This document shows, one piece after another, positions 34,649 through 46,095 of a stretch of DNA of 64,000 nt. The notes below the pieces were generated by a model. That model saw nothing but the letters and a program-made list of their open reading frames with translations. It was not told the origin of the DNA and searched no databases. The position numbers and the translations under genes are program-made. This DNA comes from Catenaria anguillulae PL171. Its lineage: Eukaryota; Blastocladiomycota; Blastocladiomycetes; Blastocladiales; Catenariaceae. Every line of letters begins with the position of its first letter. The stretch's first letter is position 1. The stretch is from positions 62,001 to 126,000 of the forward strand of contig MCFL01000037.1 in the NCBI GenBank assembly GCA_002102555.1. Reading direction: 5' to 3'.

Positions 34649-36715
34649 ATGGATCTCTTCAAGGCCTTGACGGGCGGTGCCCGCTTCAACAAGTCAAAGT
34701 TTGCCTCCGATCTCCAACTCTTTCAGCCCACTCAGCCCGCCAGTACCTCCGCAGACTCTTCGGCCGCCTCTGAACTCGACTTCTTCAGCAGCGCTGCCCC
34801 AAAGTCCAGCAAATCGCAGTCACCAAACAATCCAGACACTGCCGATGCTTCATCCTCACCTCCTGCCCCACCACACGACGATGAACCACCAGTGACGCCC
34901 TTCCCTGACGAAGAATCCACCAATGTTTTCCGGCGCACGCACCGCATCAAGGCCGATGGGACCGATGTCCCACCACCAGCGCAAACATTTGGCGACCTGT
35001 TTACGACCTACGAGTTCCCACCTTACTTGTGCGATAACGTGCGCGCCGCTGGATACACGTCGCCTACCCCAATTCAAATGCAAGCCGCACCCATCATCTT
35101 GCGCGACCGCGACGTGCTCGCGTGCGCGCCGACCGGATCGGGTAAAACATTGGCCTACTTGCTTCCCATTTTGCACAAGTTGAAAAAGCCCGGAAAAGCC
35201 TCGTCGGGCATTCGCGCGTGCATTGTTGCCCCGACGCGAGAACTGGTGGCGCAAATCGAGCGCGAGCTCAAGAAGCTCGTGAGTAAAAAGTGGAAGGTGC
35301 TTGTCCTTTCGGCGCACACGGGCGGCGGGTCGGCGGCCTTGGATCCCTCGGGCAAGACACATGCGGATGTCTTGATTTCCACGCCCATGCGTCTCATTCA
35401 GACGCTGCAGGAGGGGTCCATCAAGCTCGCGGCCTTGCAGCATTTGGTGTTTGATGAAGCCGACCGGTTGCTGGACTTGGGCTTCCTCGAGCAAGCCGAC
35501 GAAATTCTTGCCGCATGCCCAACTTCGCGTCAAACGTGCATGTTTTCCGCGACGCTGTCTTCGACGGTCGAGACACTTGCCAAGACAGTCTTGCGCGACG
35601 ATGTGATTCGCGTGCTGATTGGCACAAAGAACACGGGCTCGCAAACCATTGACCAGTCGCTCGTGTACGTTGGCGACGAGGCCGGCAAACTCATGACGAT
35701 TCGGCAGCACTTGCGCACGGGCGAACTCAAGCCGCCCGTATTGATCTTTGTACAGTCGATTGAGCGTGCAAAGGAGCTGTTCCGCGAGTTGATTTACGAC
35801 GGCATGAATGTCGATGTGATTCACGCGGATCGCACGCAAGCTCAGAGGGATCGCATCATTGAGCAGTTTCGGTTGGGGAATTTGTGGATTTTGATTGCCA
35901 CCGATGTGTTGGCCCGCGGTGTGGATTTGATTGTGCACACGGTCGTCAACTACGATTTCCCGCAGTCGACCGAGAGTTACATTCATCGCATTGGTCGGAC
36001 GGGTCGTGCCGGGCGGAGGGGTCGGGCAATTACTTACTTTACCAAGGACGATGCCACTTACTTGCGATCGTACGTTCCACTTTTTTTTCAGTTTCATTTT
36101 TTTGTTCCGCGGGTTGCCTCTCACCACCATGTTTCAATTCACAGAATCGTCAACGTCGTCAAGGAGTCCGGCTGCGACGTGCCCGAATGGATGCTCGGCC
36201 TGCGCAAGGCTGACCAAAAGACGCGCAAAGACCTCAAGCGGTCTGCGCCCAAACGTGATACCATTTCGACCATGTCGCGCATGGACTTCAAGCAGGCGCG
36301 CGAGCAGCGCAAGATGATGAAGCGCGAGATGCGCGACCGGCGGGAAGCTAAGAAGAAGGCGTCGGGGGCCGCAGCGACGGACGCAAACGCGGACACGGCT
36401 GCACAAGCGGCGGCCGCTGGCAAGAAGGGTAAGAAGCAGGCGTCCAACGGCAAGCACCCACCACCTCCGCCAGCCGCGGCTGCTGCCGCGGTACCCGCGT
36501 CGTTGAAAAAGACCAAGAAGCAAGGTGGGTCTGTGATTGCAGCGGCCAAGGCCATTCGCAAAAGCGGCGCGGTGGCCGGGGCAGCTGGCAAGTCCAAGAA
36601 GGCACCGGGGAGTAGCGGGGGCAGTGGGGGCAAGAAGGGTAAGGGTAAGGGCAAGGGAGCAGGGGCAGGAGCAGGAGCAGGAGCAGGGGATGATGCTATG
36701 GATGTGGACGTGTAA
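34649..36715 (+). CDS. ROK1: DEAD-box RNA helicase Rok1/DDX52
   Basis: ATP-dependent RNA helicase for 18S rRNA maturation in the nucleolus. Exons 34649-36069 and 36145-36715; the intron 36070-36144 (gtacgt...acag) contains no stop in frame but splicing gives the clean join YLRS-IVNVVKESG. The product is 663 residues. Motifs: Q motif GYTSPTPIQMQA, I APTGSGKT, Ia PTRELVAQ, II DEAD, III SAT, IV VLIFVQSIERAKELF, V ATDVLARGVDL, VI YIHRIGRTGRAGRRG. The start MDLFKALTGGARFNK and the text ESGCDVPEWML fit the Rok1/DDX52 branch rather than other DEAD boxes. The C-terminus is a Lys/Ala/Gly-rich tail ending in DDAMDVDV. Confidence 0.95.
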   Translation: MDLFKALTGGARFNKSKFASDLQLFQPTQPASTSADSSAASELDFFSSAAPKSSKSQSPNNPDTADASSSPPAPPHDDEPPVTPFPDEESTNVFRRTHRIKADGTDVPPPAQTFGDLFTTYEFPPYLCDNVRAAGYTSPTPIQMQAAPIILRDRDVLACAPTGSGKTLAYLLPILHKLKKPGKASSGIRACIVAPTRELVAQIERELKKLVSKKWKVLVLSAHTGGGSAALDPSGKTHADVLISTPMRLIQTLQEGSIKLAALQHLVFDEADRLLDLGFLEQADEILAACPTSRQTCMFSATLSSTVETLAKTVLRDDVIRVLIGTKNTGSQTIDQSLVYVGDEAGKLMTIRQHLRTGELKPPVLIFVQSIERAKELFRELIYDGMNVDVIHADRTQAQRDRIIEQFRLGNLWILIATDVLARGVDLIVHTVVNYDFPQSTESYIHRIGRTGRAGRRGRAITYFTKDDATYLRSYVPLFFQFHFFVPRVASHHHVSIHRIVNVVKESGCDVPEWMLGLRKADQKTRKDLKRSAPKRDTISTMSRMDFKQAREQRKMMKREMRDRREAKKKASGAAATDANADTAAQAAAAGKKGKKQASNGKHPPPPPAAAAAAVPASLKKTKKQGGSVIAAAKAIRKSGAVAGAAGKSKKAPGSSGGSGGKKGKGKGKGAGAGAGAGAGDDAMDVDV

Positions 36716-37458
36716 AGATACTGCATGTATCTGGTTTTGTGCACTCTGTCTCACCACAACACAACATCGAACTACTTCAATCTGTCATATTTTATACCTT
36801 TTTGATTTGATCATTCACAAACATAATGCATTAGATTCGCGGCTCTTTTTGAACTCTGTGGCTTCGGCTCCCACACATTGACCCAACCTCGCTACTCATG
36901 CAGTGCTTTCCGCAGCAACTCCACATGGATTGGGTGCAAAATCTCGCCCTGCTTCGTCAACCACTATATTAATACTCAATCATTTCTCGGCAATCGGCGT
37001 CTATGGCAATTACGTCAATCAAGGAGCGAGTCATCGCGCAGCCGGCCAATTTGGCAATGATTGGCGTCGGCAAGGGCTTCCCTATCATAAATGTCAGTAC
37101 CTGACCGAGCTGAGCCAACATGTTCCGCCATGCATTTGGCGTGGTACGATAAATACCAGTGCCACCCATCTTGTGCCGCCCGAATGCTTGGACCGACCCG
37201 GCACGAGTCGCGGGCCAATGGCCGGGCCGTCGGCATCGGCAGGCTGCCTCGCATCCATCTTGATCCATGCATTCCAGCGGAAGTTTGAGTCAATCCATGG
37301 GGGGCCATCATCGTGCCCTTCTCTGCTCTCTGCTCAAAATCAATCAATCCCTTGAGCCGCTGACTACATCCATGCCCAACCCCGTCAGCCCGCGTCAGAC
37401 ACATTGACCATCTCAACCACCCAACACCGGAACCTCGCATCTCGCATCTTGCTCAACC
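36716..37458. other. Intergenic, tandem genes
   Basis: 3' region of DDX52 and promoter of the carboxypeptidase gene. Frames present on both strands here are short and not protein-like enough to call. Confidence 0.45.
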
Positions 37459-39340
37459 ATGGCCGGCCCACTCGCCCTGCTGGCATTGCTGACGGCATAT
37501 CTTCTCGCCGCCTCGTCCAACCCCGCCACCGCCACCGCCACCGGCCCCTCGGCCGCCAACCTCTTCTCCTCCTCGTTCGGCCATGCACCGAACGATCAAC
37601 ACGCCGCCCTCAGCGCTTCGCGTGCTCTGACCCATCAACAGCCCGCCGTGTCCTCGCGCATCATCCCACCCTTTTACCTGCGCCGCTCCTCGCCCTCGTC
37701 CTCAGACTCTCTGCTCTCGGCTGCTTCGGCTGCCGCACCAAAGACGTACGGCCCGCGCCCGCCCGTGTTTGGCACAAAGGACGCGTACCGCGTGAACAAC
37801 TTGCCCGGCGTTGACTTGCGCTCGGACGAGTACACTTTGTACGCTGGCCACATTGCCGTCGATGACAAGAACAGCACGCTCTACTTTATGTACTTTGAGC
37901 GCGTCAGGAAGAGCAAGGATGTCATTGTTTGGCTCAACGGTATACATATTTCACTTCATGACATCGTGATTGATTAACTGACATTTCAGTCACACAGGCG
38001 GCCCGGGTTCGTCGTCGCTCTTTGGCCAATTCGCCGAAAACGGCCCGCTGTTTGCCGACGGCACGACCAACCAAATCCAGCACAACCCGTATGGGTGGCA
38101 CAAGGCCGGCAATGCCCTGTTTCTCGAACAACCCGCAGGCGTTGGGTACGCCCACGTGGACTCGGACGCGGCCGTGGTCACGAGTAACCATCAAGTGGGC
38201 GAGCACTTTTGGGCGTTTACCCAGCAGTTTGAGCGCTTGTTCGGCAAGCAACATCATCACCCAGGACACGCCAGTCGGAGCACTTTTAAGTGGTGGATCA
38301 CGGGTGAGAGCTTTGCCGGCACATTTATCCCCTACATTGCCACGCACATTCTCGACCACAACCAAGCACTTGCCACGGGCGAGGTCAAGCTACGGCTCGC
38401 AGGTGTGGCCATTGGTAACGGGTGGTTTGAGTCGCCCGTGAGCGAGCCCGTCAATTATGTGGATTTCATGGACAAGGAAGGGTTGCTGGTGGATCCCGCG
38501 TGGCGCGCAAAGCTCCTTGACATGCGCACGGGATGTTACAAGGAGCTCCTATCGATTGACTGGGATGGGCACCCAGGCGACCGGCCGTTTGATGGCCTCA
38601 AGCAGTGTCGCGGGATCAATGAGGTTTTGGGCAATCAAACGCTTGTTTTGGAGGTGAGCGGCGGCAAGACGGCTTTGCCCACTTGGTATGGACTCGTTCT
38701 TTTTTCTTTTTTCCTGAGTCCTGCAGCTAACTCCCAGTGATCATCTCACTTGTGGGTACTAGGTACGACGTGCGCGTCACCAAGCCCGGGTCGCCCGACC
38801 CAACCGACGCCTCTGCAGGCGTCGCCGCCGCGTACCTGGACCGCGCCGACGTCAAACTTGCCCTGCACGCCGGCACCGACAAGAAGTGGAAGCAATTCAA
38901 CGAGGTCGTCAACCGCAACTTGTGGTTCAACAATGACTTGCCGAGCGTGCGGTTGCTGCCGGGCATTGTGGACGCGGGCGTCAAGGTGCTCGTGTACAAT
39001 GGCGACCGCGACTTTATTTGCAACTATGTGGGCGCTGAAAACATGCTCGACACGTACTTGGCGTGGGGCAGGCATCACAAGAAGATTGGGTTTGGCAAGA
39101 CACAGCAGTGGAAGCGGTTTGGGCCTAAAGGGTTTGGCAAGATGAAACGCGCGAGGGGGTTGACGTATGTGCGGGTGTTTGAAGCTGGGCATATGGTACG
39201 TTCACTTTGCTCATTCGTTGTGCATGTTGGGTGAGCTGGTCTGACATGGAAGCCTTGTACGTATGGTGGCACAGGTGCCATTCAACCAACCCGAGGGGTC
39301 GCTCGAGATGATTGTCGCATTTGTGCGTGGTAAGCTGTAA
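37459..39340 (+). CDS. Serine carboxypeptidase, peptidase family S10
   Basis: Exons 37459-37939, 37998-38685, 38763-39195 and 39275-39340, all in phase; introns start gtatac, gtatgg and gtacgt. The product is 555 residues. A signal peptide is likely (MAGPLALLALLTAYLLAAS). S10 blocks are VWLNGGPGSSSLFG (oxyanion region), ALFLEQPAGVGYAHVDSD, WITGESFAGTFIPYIA (nucleophile Ser in GESFAG, where most members have GESYAG), YNGDRDFICNYVG (Asp) and FEAGHMVPFNQPEGSLEM (His). It ends soon after FVRGKL with no C-terminal membrane helix, so it resembles the soluble carboxypeptidase Y/CPD group more than Kex1, although the LYAGHIAVD opening is Kex1-like. Secreted or vacuolar. Confidence 0.93.
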
Positions 39341-39543
39341 ACGCATAATGATTCTCTCGTCATGTGGCCTGATCAGTTGGCACAGTTTGATTCTTCCCTT
39401 TCTCGCAATTAATTGCACAATCCCAGTTTGTTGTAGTTTTATCACTTCATTTGATTCAAAATGGCCCAAATGACGACAATCAAAGTGCATGTTTCGTGGA
39501 AAACCAATGTTTGGCGACTGGACAATCCGCAACACCGCACATA

Positions 39544-41710
39544 TCACTGAAACGCCATCCCTTGCCTTCTTCCCGCCCTTGCCCCGCCCGCCGCCGCCGG
39601 CTCACCAAACGACGGCAAGTACCCACCCGAGGCCGCTGCTGCAGATGCTGTTACCACGGCTGGCGCGGTATCAAACAAGGCCAGCGGTGGCGACGCCTTT
39701 GGCACGCTTGCAGCCGTGGACGCAGTCACGCCAAATGAAAACACGGATGGGAGGGCGCTTGCTGGTGACACGGCACTTGTACGTTGGCTGAACACAAGTG
39801 GCGCGTCCGAGGGTCGTGCGGGACTTGAGGACGAGGATGTGGGAGATGGTGGCGTGAGGAATGGCAGCGAGGATGTGCGAGAAGATGCAACAACAGGTGT
39901 GTGAGAGGCTTCCGTGGTCGGGTTCATGCTCAAGAAGATGGGACGCGGTGGCGAGGTTGGTGCCGGCTTGGTGGCCGAGGAAGTAAGAGCGGGTGTGGGC
40001 GAGGAGGATGTGGCGATTGAAGGTTTGAGTAAGCCTGGCACTGACGGGGCCGACAAGTCCGGTTTGGAGCTAAAGAGTGTGGGAACAACTGTTGTGGACG
40101 TTGGGCTTGGACTGGATGGGAGCTCGCTTGTGATTTCAACCACTTGTGATGCAGGGAATGACTTGATTGGGCTTGATGCTGCTGGCGCTGTCAATGAAGA
40201 GTCGGCATTTGCGGAAGCGACGGGCTGTCGACGCGGCCCGCCAAAGCTCGGTTTGAAGATGGTGTGCGCAGGAGCAGGAGCAGCGGTCAGTGTTGGCTCG
40301 GGTGCGGGCGGAGGGGATGCAGATGAGGCCATCATCTGTACTTTTGCAGGTGAAGGCGATGCTTGTTGTTCGCACTTGGAAGTACGAGGAGAGGGAATGT
40401 CGACTGACGTAGGTGACTCGCTGAGAACAGCAGGTGACTTGTGCTCCACCAACTCGTCCTTCACAACCGCGCGGGCGTCAGGGTCTGCTGGGGCCACAGG
40501 TGTTTGCACATCCTGCATCTTGTGTTCCTCGTTCACAGGCTTTGTGTCAAGTGTCTCACGAGCAGCTGCCTTGGCCTTGGCAGTGCCATCTGCTTTGACT
40601 TGCGCCTGTGGCTGCTGACGCTTGGCAAGAGGAGCTGGCTCAACAACCCGAACTTTGGCATCGCGCTTCTCTTGAGCGACGCTTGCCACGGTTCGAGCCA
40701 CACGCGTTGTAATCCTGCGAGGTATTTCGGCAACATGCAACACAATGGGTCTCGACGGAGCTTCCGATTGCGGGCGTGTGCGTTGGGGCGGCAGAGGTAT
40801 GGGACTTGGGCTCAGCACGAGGCCTTGTTCGCTGGGCACGGTCGAGGCGGTAGACATGCGACCCGTGTCGAGGGCGTTGAGCGACTGAACGAAAAAAGAA
40901 TTGCTCGCTCACATCAGTGAATCAATTCGGGTGTTCAGTAGTTTCAACTCGCAATAGTACCTGACACTGTCGCTCCTTGACAAGCTCATGCACCGACCCC
41001 TCGAGTGCGTCATAATCGGTTTTAAGCCTGCGATACTTTTCTCGGGCAGTTACGAGCTCGGCGTGCGATTCGCGGGTATTGCGCTCTTCATTGTGTAGGC
41101 GTTCGAGCAGCTTTGCGTTTTGCTGCTTGAGCTGACGGAGCTCAAAGCGGAGCGAGTCGATAATGTGTGGCAGGTCGCCTTGCTCACGGTCAAGTGTGCG
41201 GAGGGCCTTTTCTTGGCGTTTTTGCATCTGGATCAAGTGAAAGGGGGTTTTTAGGGAGCACACCTGATTGATGCGGTAATGAATCATCAGTTTCGTACAG
41301 CAACCAAGGTTTTGTTCTCATCCGTCAACTTGACAATCGTCCGCTCCTTTTCGGCAACAATGTTTTCCAACTGCGCGACGCGGTCACGCTCGAGAATGTC
41401 AAACGAGGTCTGGCGAGCATGCTTTGTCGAGGCAGCGGCGGCCGTCTTTGACGAGCGCAGCGAAGTCTTGGATTGCGTGCGCGAAGTGAGCTTTGGTTTC
41501 TTAGCTACGACACATCAACATCGGTGAGGAGACAATTTCTGAGCTCTTGAACGGTGGTTCTCGCAACATACCTTTGGACAAGAGACTTGAGGAGGATCCG
41601 TTGGCCCTTGACTTTACACTCTTGGCCAGTTTGGCCATGGCGGACGATCCATTCGGTGTGACGGCGTCATGGTCAAAGTCGTCAGAGTAGCTTGAGGCGA
41701 GTGTCATCAT
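39544..41710 (-). CDS. Lebercilin (LCA5)-like ciliary protein
   Basis: Exons 41710-41572, 41504-41299, 41227-40961 and 40884-39544 join in phase over introns of 67, 71 and 76 nt (gtatgt, gtacga, gtacta donors). The product is 650 residues. A Ser-rich N-terminus is followed by a coiled coil of about 120 residues: ARQTSFDILERDRVAQLENI, MQKRQEKALRTLDREQGDLP, IDSLRFELRQLKQQNAKLLE. The LQKRQxxAL...LPxLI...LR pattern is the lebercilin domain, found in a protein of ciliary transport and axonemes. The long C-terminal half is Pro/Ser/Ala-rich and disordered. Its presence fits a fungus with flagellated zoospores. Family assignment is by motif pattern. Confidence 0.72.
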
Positions 41711-42142
41711 GTTCGATGCATGGACTGTCGGGTATCGTCGGGGATTGTATTCATCTGTCTTTTGTTCATGGGGATGTATGTACGTTTTTGCCTGCAATAT
41801 TCATAGTGGGAACAATTGACCTTCCTCCCAAACACGTCAACGCGCCACAGCCGGAGGCCGCCGATCGATCCGTGCGTGAGGAATGGCCGATCTGTTTCGT
41901 GATCAGAAAGCGAAATCCAAACCTCCCAAGTCAAGTCAACAAGGATTCAAGTCTCGGCAGACGCTCTCTCTCAATGCATCCGCCCGTTGAAAGTGTGCGC
42001 AATCGACTCTGCGCAATCGATTACCTTAATCAAAACTCGACGCAATTTTGTCTCTGAGCACTTCTGCCCACGTCGCGCGAGCCTCACATTCGCTCACCAG
42101 CCAGCCGGCAGTCACTCGGCAAGCAAGCAACAGGGCACAACC
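41711..42142. other. Intergenic, divergent LCA5-like / SPT5 promoter
   Basis: No gene recognised. It serves as the upstream region for both neighbours. Confidence 0.5.
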
Positions 42143-45100
42143 ATGTCAGCCAACAACGACGACTACGACAACGGCGACGACGCACGGTTCGACGACGAGG
42201 GCGCCATTGGCAGCGGCAGTGGTAACGGTGCATACGACGACGACGATGAAGACGACATTGGCCGGTACCAGACCGAGGATCTTGAAGGGGAGGGGGAGGA
42301 CGATGACGACGATGACGAAGAGGATGAAGAGGACGAAGAGGACAGGGGCGGGCGAAAGCGGAGGGTATGTTGACGCTCGCATTCAGCCAGAGTGTTTCCC
42401 CAGGTTGCAACGGGCTCACTTGAGCTTTCTGCTACTCGCTTTGCCAGAAGCGCAAGAAGGCATCTGGGCCCAACATGTTCTTGGACATGGAAGCCGAGGT
42501 GGAGGATGCAGATGAGGATGAGGAGGACTATGCTGAGGAAGAAGGTGCGCCACCCTTGGAGCTGTTCGACTCGATCGCCTTTTTTTTCACTTGAGCTGAC
42601 TTCATCATTGCCATCCATCCATCGCCATTGCACTCGGACATCATCTCCAGAGGGCTTCATTGACCGCGAAGAGGAAGAGGTCCCCGATACCGAAGTGTAC
42701 ATGCGTGACCGCCGTGCACACCGCGAGCTCGAGCAAGAGCTGCAACGCACGTCCAACCATGACTTGCACGACCTCGCCGCGCAATACGACGTCAAGTACC
42801 AAGCACGCGAGCGGCGGAACCGCCGGTTCATGGGCGGATCCGCCTCGTCTGCCCCGCAATCGGCCCTGCTGCCTTCGTCCGTGTCGGACCCGAAAATGTG
42901 GATGATTCGATGCCGCGAGGGCAAAGAGCGCGACATTGTACACTTGCTCATGCGCAAGTCGCTCGACGCGGCACGCCGCGCGGCCAGCGGCACGGGCGAC
43001 AAGCCCATGATGCTGCACTCGGCACTGTACCGTGACGACCTCAAGGGGTTTTTTTACGTCGAAGCCGATGTGGCCAGCACATTACCGATGCGCTCGAGGG
43101 CGTCCCAGGCGTATACATGAGCAAGATGACACTGGTCCCCGTCAAGGAAATGCCCGATGTCTTGTACGTCAAGCCCGAGGACAAGAGCGAGGATTTGTTG
43201 GCCAAGGAGTGGGTGCGCATCAAGCGCGGAAAGTATGCGGGCGACTTGGCCAAGGTCGTTGAAACCAACTTTGACGGAACCGAGGCCACCGTGCAATTGC
43301 TGCCGCGGCTCAACTTGGACGATTTCGACGACCGCCGCAAGATGGCAAGAGGGAGCGGTGTGGCCGACGATGAGGGCGGCGACGGCGCCGCCGGCAGCGG
43401 TGGAACGGCAGCCAAGCGTAAGCGCGGGGGAAAGGCCGTGGGCGGTGCATCGGCCGCAGCAACCCGCCCCCCACAGCGCCTCTTCAACCCGCGCGAGTTT
43501 CCGAGCCATATTTCTCGCAAGATCACGCGCGGTGCCAACGGGACCCTCAAGCTCGGCGGCGAAACGTTCCGCGACGGGTACCTTGAGAAGGCGGTGCGTG
43601 TGACTGCCCTTGACTTGAACGGGGCGCCGCCCACGCTCGAGGAGATTGAAAAGTTTGCGGGCGGGTCGCATGGCGTGATTGATGCAAAGACGCTCAAATC
43701 ACTCAAGCATGCCGCAGAGACGCGTGAGGCGGAGGGGACTGTGTTTACCGCGGGCGATCGGGTCGTCGTCACGCAGGGCGAGCTGGCCAATGTGCCGGCC
43801 ATCATCAAGTCGATTGAGAACAAGATTGCACTCATTGTGCCCGTTGAGCGCAACATGTTTGGGCAAACGTCGGTGCCCATTACCCAGTTGCGCAAGCACT
43901 TTGTGCCGGGCAATGCCGTCCGGGTGATTTCGGGCAAGTATCAGGGCAAGCTGGGCACCGTCGTGGCCGTCGACAACAGCGCCGTGACCATTGTGGATGT
44001 GGTTGAGCATGTCGAGTTGCAAGTGTTTGCGCGCGATTTGGCAGATGCAAAAGACCAAGCCGTATCGGCAAAGAATGATATCACGGCCGGCGCCACGGGC
44101 ATGGCCACACTGCCCGGCGAGTCTTCCAGGATGGGTCCGCCAAAGTTGCCGCCCGTGCCTCGTGGTGGACCCGCGGGCGGACCGCAGCGCAAGCGTGGCG
44201 ATCCGCTGCTCAATGCCACCGTGCGTGTCTTGTCAGGCCAGTACAAGGGCTATGTAGGCACGGTCACGGTCAGCAACCGCGATGGGACGGCAAAGGTACG
44301 CTTGCAAGCCAATACGCGTGTGATTGCCATTCCGAAAAAAGATTTGGCCATGAAGGACGCTGCAGGCCACTTTGTCCCAGTCGAAGGCGGGTTCGGCATT
44401 GCATCCAACCCGTCATCCTCGTCCATGTCTGGTGGGTACGGCATGACCCCACGCGCTTGGAACGATGGAAGTGCCACCCCTGGCCGCCCTGGTGGTGATA
44501 GGGACAAATTTGACCGCCCCTCGCGCACGCCCAATCCGTTTGCGGCCGCGCAAACACCCAACCCGTACGCTTCCGGGGCCATGACGCCGTATCATGCCGG
44601 ATCCGGCGGCAGCGATTTCGATGGTGGCAAGACACCTGCTTGGGACGCCGGGTCAAAGACACCATATCGGGCGGCCGATGATTCGTCATGGGGCTCGAGC
44701 TCGTCCAGGCACGACCCATGGTCGGCGTCGTCGACCGCACCGTCGTCGAACCGGGATACATACGGCGGAGCGGGTGGTTATACGCCCAAGGATGCTTGGG
44801 AAGGTCGACAGGATCCAAGCCGGTCGAGCGCGAGTGCATGGAATCCGTCTTCGTCGGGGCCGGACGCCTGGTCGTCATCCTCTACGTCAGGGCCAGCACC
44901 TGGAACCGGGTACACCCCAGGCCAAGCATACACCAACTCGTCGTCGTCGACGGCCTACCCGACCGACCCACGGCGTTCCGGTGCCGCTGCCTACACTGGG
45001 TCCACGGCCGGATTCACTGGTCCATCGGGCGGTGCAACGCCAAGTACTTGGGGCACTACGCCCGCCTACTCGTCGTCTACCAGCAGCATGGCTCGCTCGG

Positions 45101-45693
45101 CGTTTGGTGGGGCCGCACCGGGCGGGTATGGGTCGACGCCGCAGCTCGCACAGGGGTCCACGCCCATGTACAACCGGTTCTCTGCGCCGACCCCACGGCA
45201 CGAGAGTTCGACGGCCGGTGGCATGGGTGCCGGAGGGTTCACCCCCATGCACATGGGCGGATCCACGTCCGTGTACTCTCAATCCACTTCAGTGGCTCCC
45301 GCGCGCCCTGCCCCAGCTGCACCCGCAGCGTCCGCGCCCATTGTCCCGACACAAGACTCGCTCCAGGGTGCAAAGTGGCCCCGCACCAACGTGCTCGTGC
45401 GCATTGTGCGCGCCACAGATGCGCTCGCTGCAGGAACAACGGCCAAGGTGCTCAAGGCCGACTGGGATACCGACACGGTGGATTTGGATGTGCCGAGCGG
45501 CGGCGACCAGGTGCCCGTGGCCATCATTGAGGTCGTTCCGCCGGCAAAGGGCGACCGGGCGGTGGCGCTGCAAGGCGAGCATGCGGGCAAGGTCGGCATG
45601 GTGATTGGCGTGCACGACTCGGCGGCCGTGGTGAGGACGGGCGTGACGTTTGAGACATTCCCGATCGGCTTGTTGGGCAAGTTGCAGGAGTGA
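42143..45693 (+). CDS. SPT5: Transcription elongation factor Spt5
   Basis: Large DSIF subunit that clamps RNA polymerase II. Exons 42143-42364, 42448-42544 and 42651-45693; introns gtatgt...ccag and gtgcgc...ccag. About 1120 residues. Order: acidic N-terminus; FIDREEEEVPDTEVYMRDRR; NGN domain (PKMWMIRCREGKERDIVHLL, DLKGFFYVEAD...); several KOW motifs (GDRVVVTQGELANVPAII, VRVISGKYQGKLGTVVAVD, VRVLSGQYKGYVGTVTV); a Ser/Thr/Gly-rich C-terminal repeat region with many TP sites (ATPGRPGG, RTPNPFA, QTPNPYASGAMTPY, KTPAWDAGSKTPYRA), phosphorylation targets in other Spt5s; and a final KOW (GDRAVALQGEHAGKVGMVIG). In the NGN domain near 43073-43075 the frame changes between YVEADVA and ITDALEGVPGVYMSKMTLVP, as if one C were missing from a CCC. 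Confidence 0.96.
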
Positions 45694-46095
45694 TTTTGTT
45701 TGCGACTGTCATGGCGCGCCAACTGGGTTGGCTGAGAGTCTTTGATTTTGTTGTTGTTGGTGTAGCATGGTTCTTTTCCTGCCTTTTTTCTATCTTCCTA
45801 TATACACAGATATTGGTATGTATTTGCCCGTTCGCTGCTCACTCTGTGGACGACCAGCAGTCATTCGCGCCCTCAACAGGTTGGCTCGAGGCGCTGCCGC
45901 GAGACACGCAAAGGATGAGGCAACAAATGTCGATGCAAAAAGCAAATGCAAACGCACACCAAGGCACAATACACACAAAGCAATTGCCGCCTCGTCCACC
46001 CTATCCGCCATCGGATCGCTATTCGGCGCATTTGCTCACTTTTCAGCCCCGACATGATGCTCACGCCAGCACGAACCCCCTCCTTGTCGCGGGCC
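45694..46095. other. Intergenic, tandem genes
   Basis: SPT5 3' region and RS-paralogue B leader. An in-frame upstream ATG at 46054 could extend paralogue B by 14 residues. Confidence 0.45.

Noticed and set aside
36969-37268. Minus-strand 99-codon frame between DDX52 and the carboxypeptidase
   Set aside because: Partly protein-like, but no splice signals, family match or neighbour logic; more likely chance.
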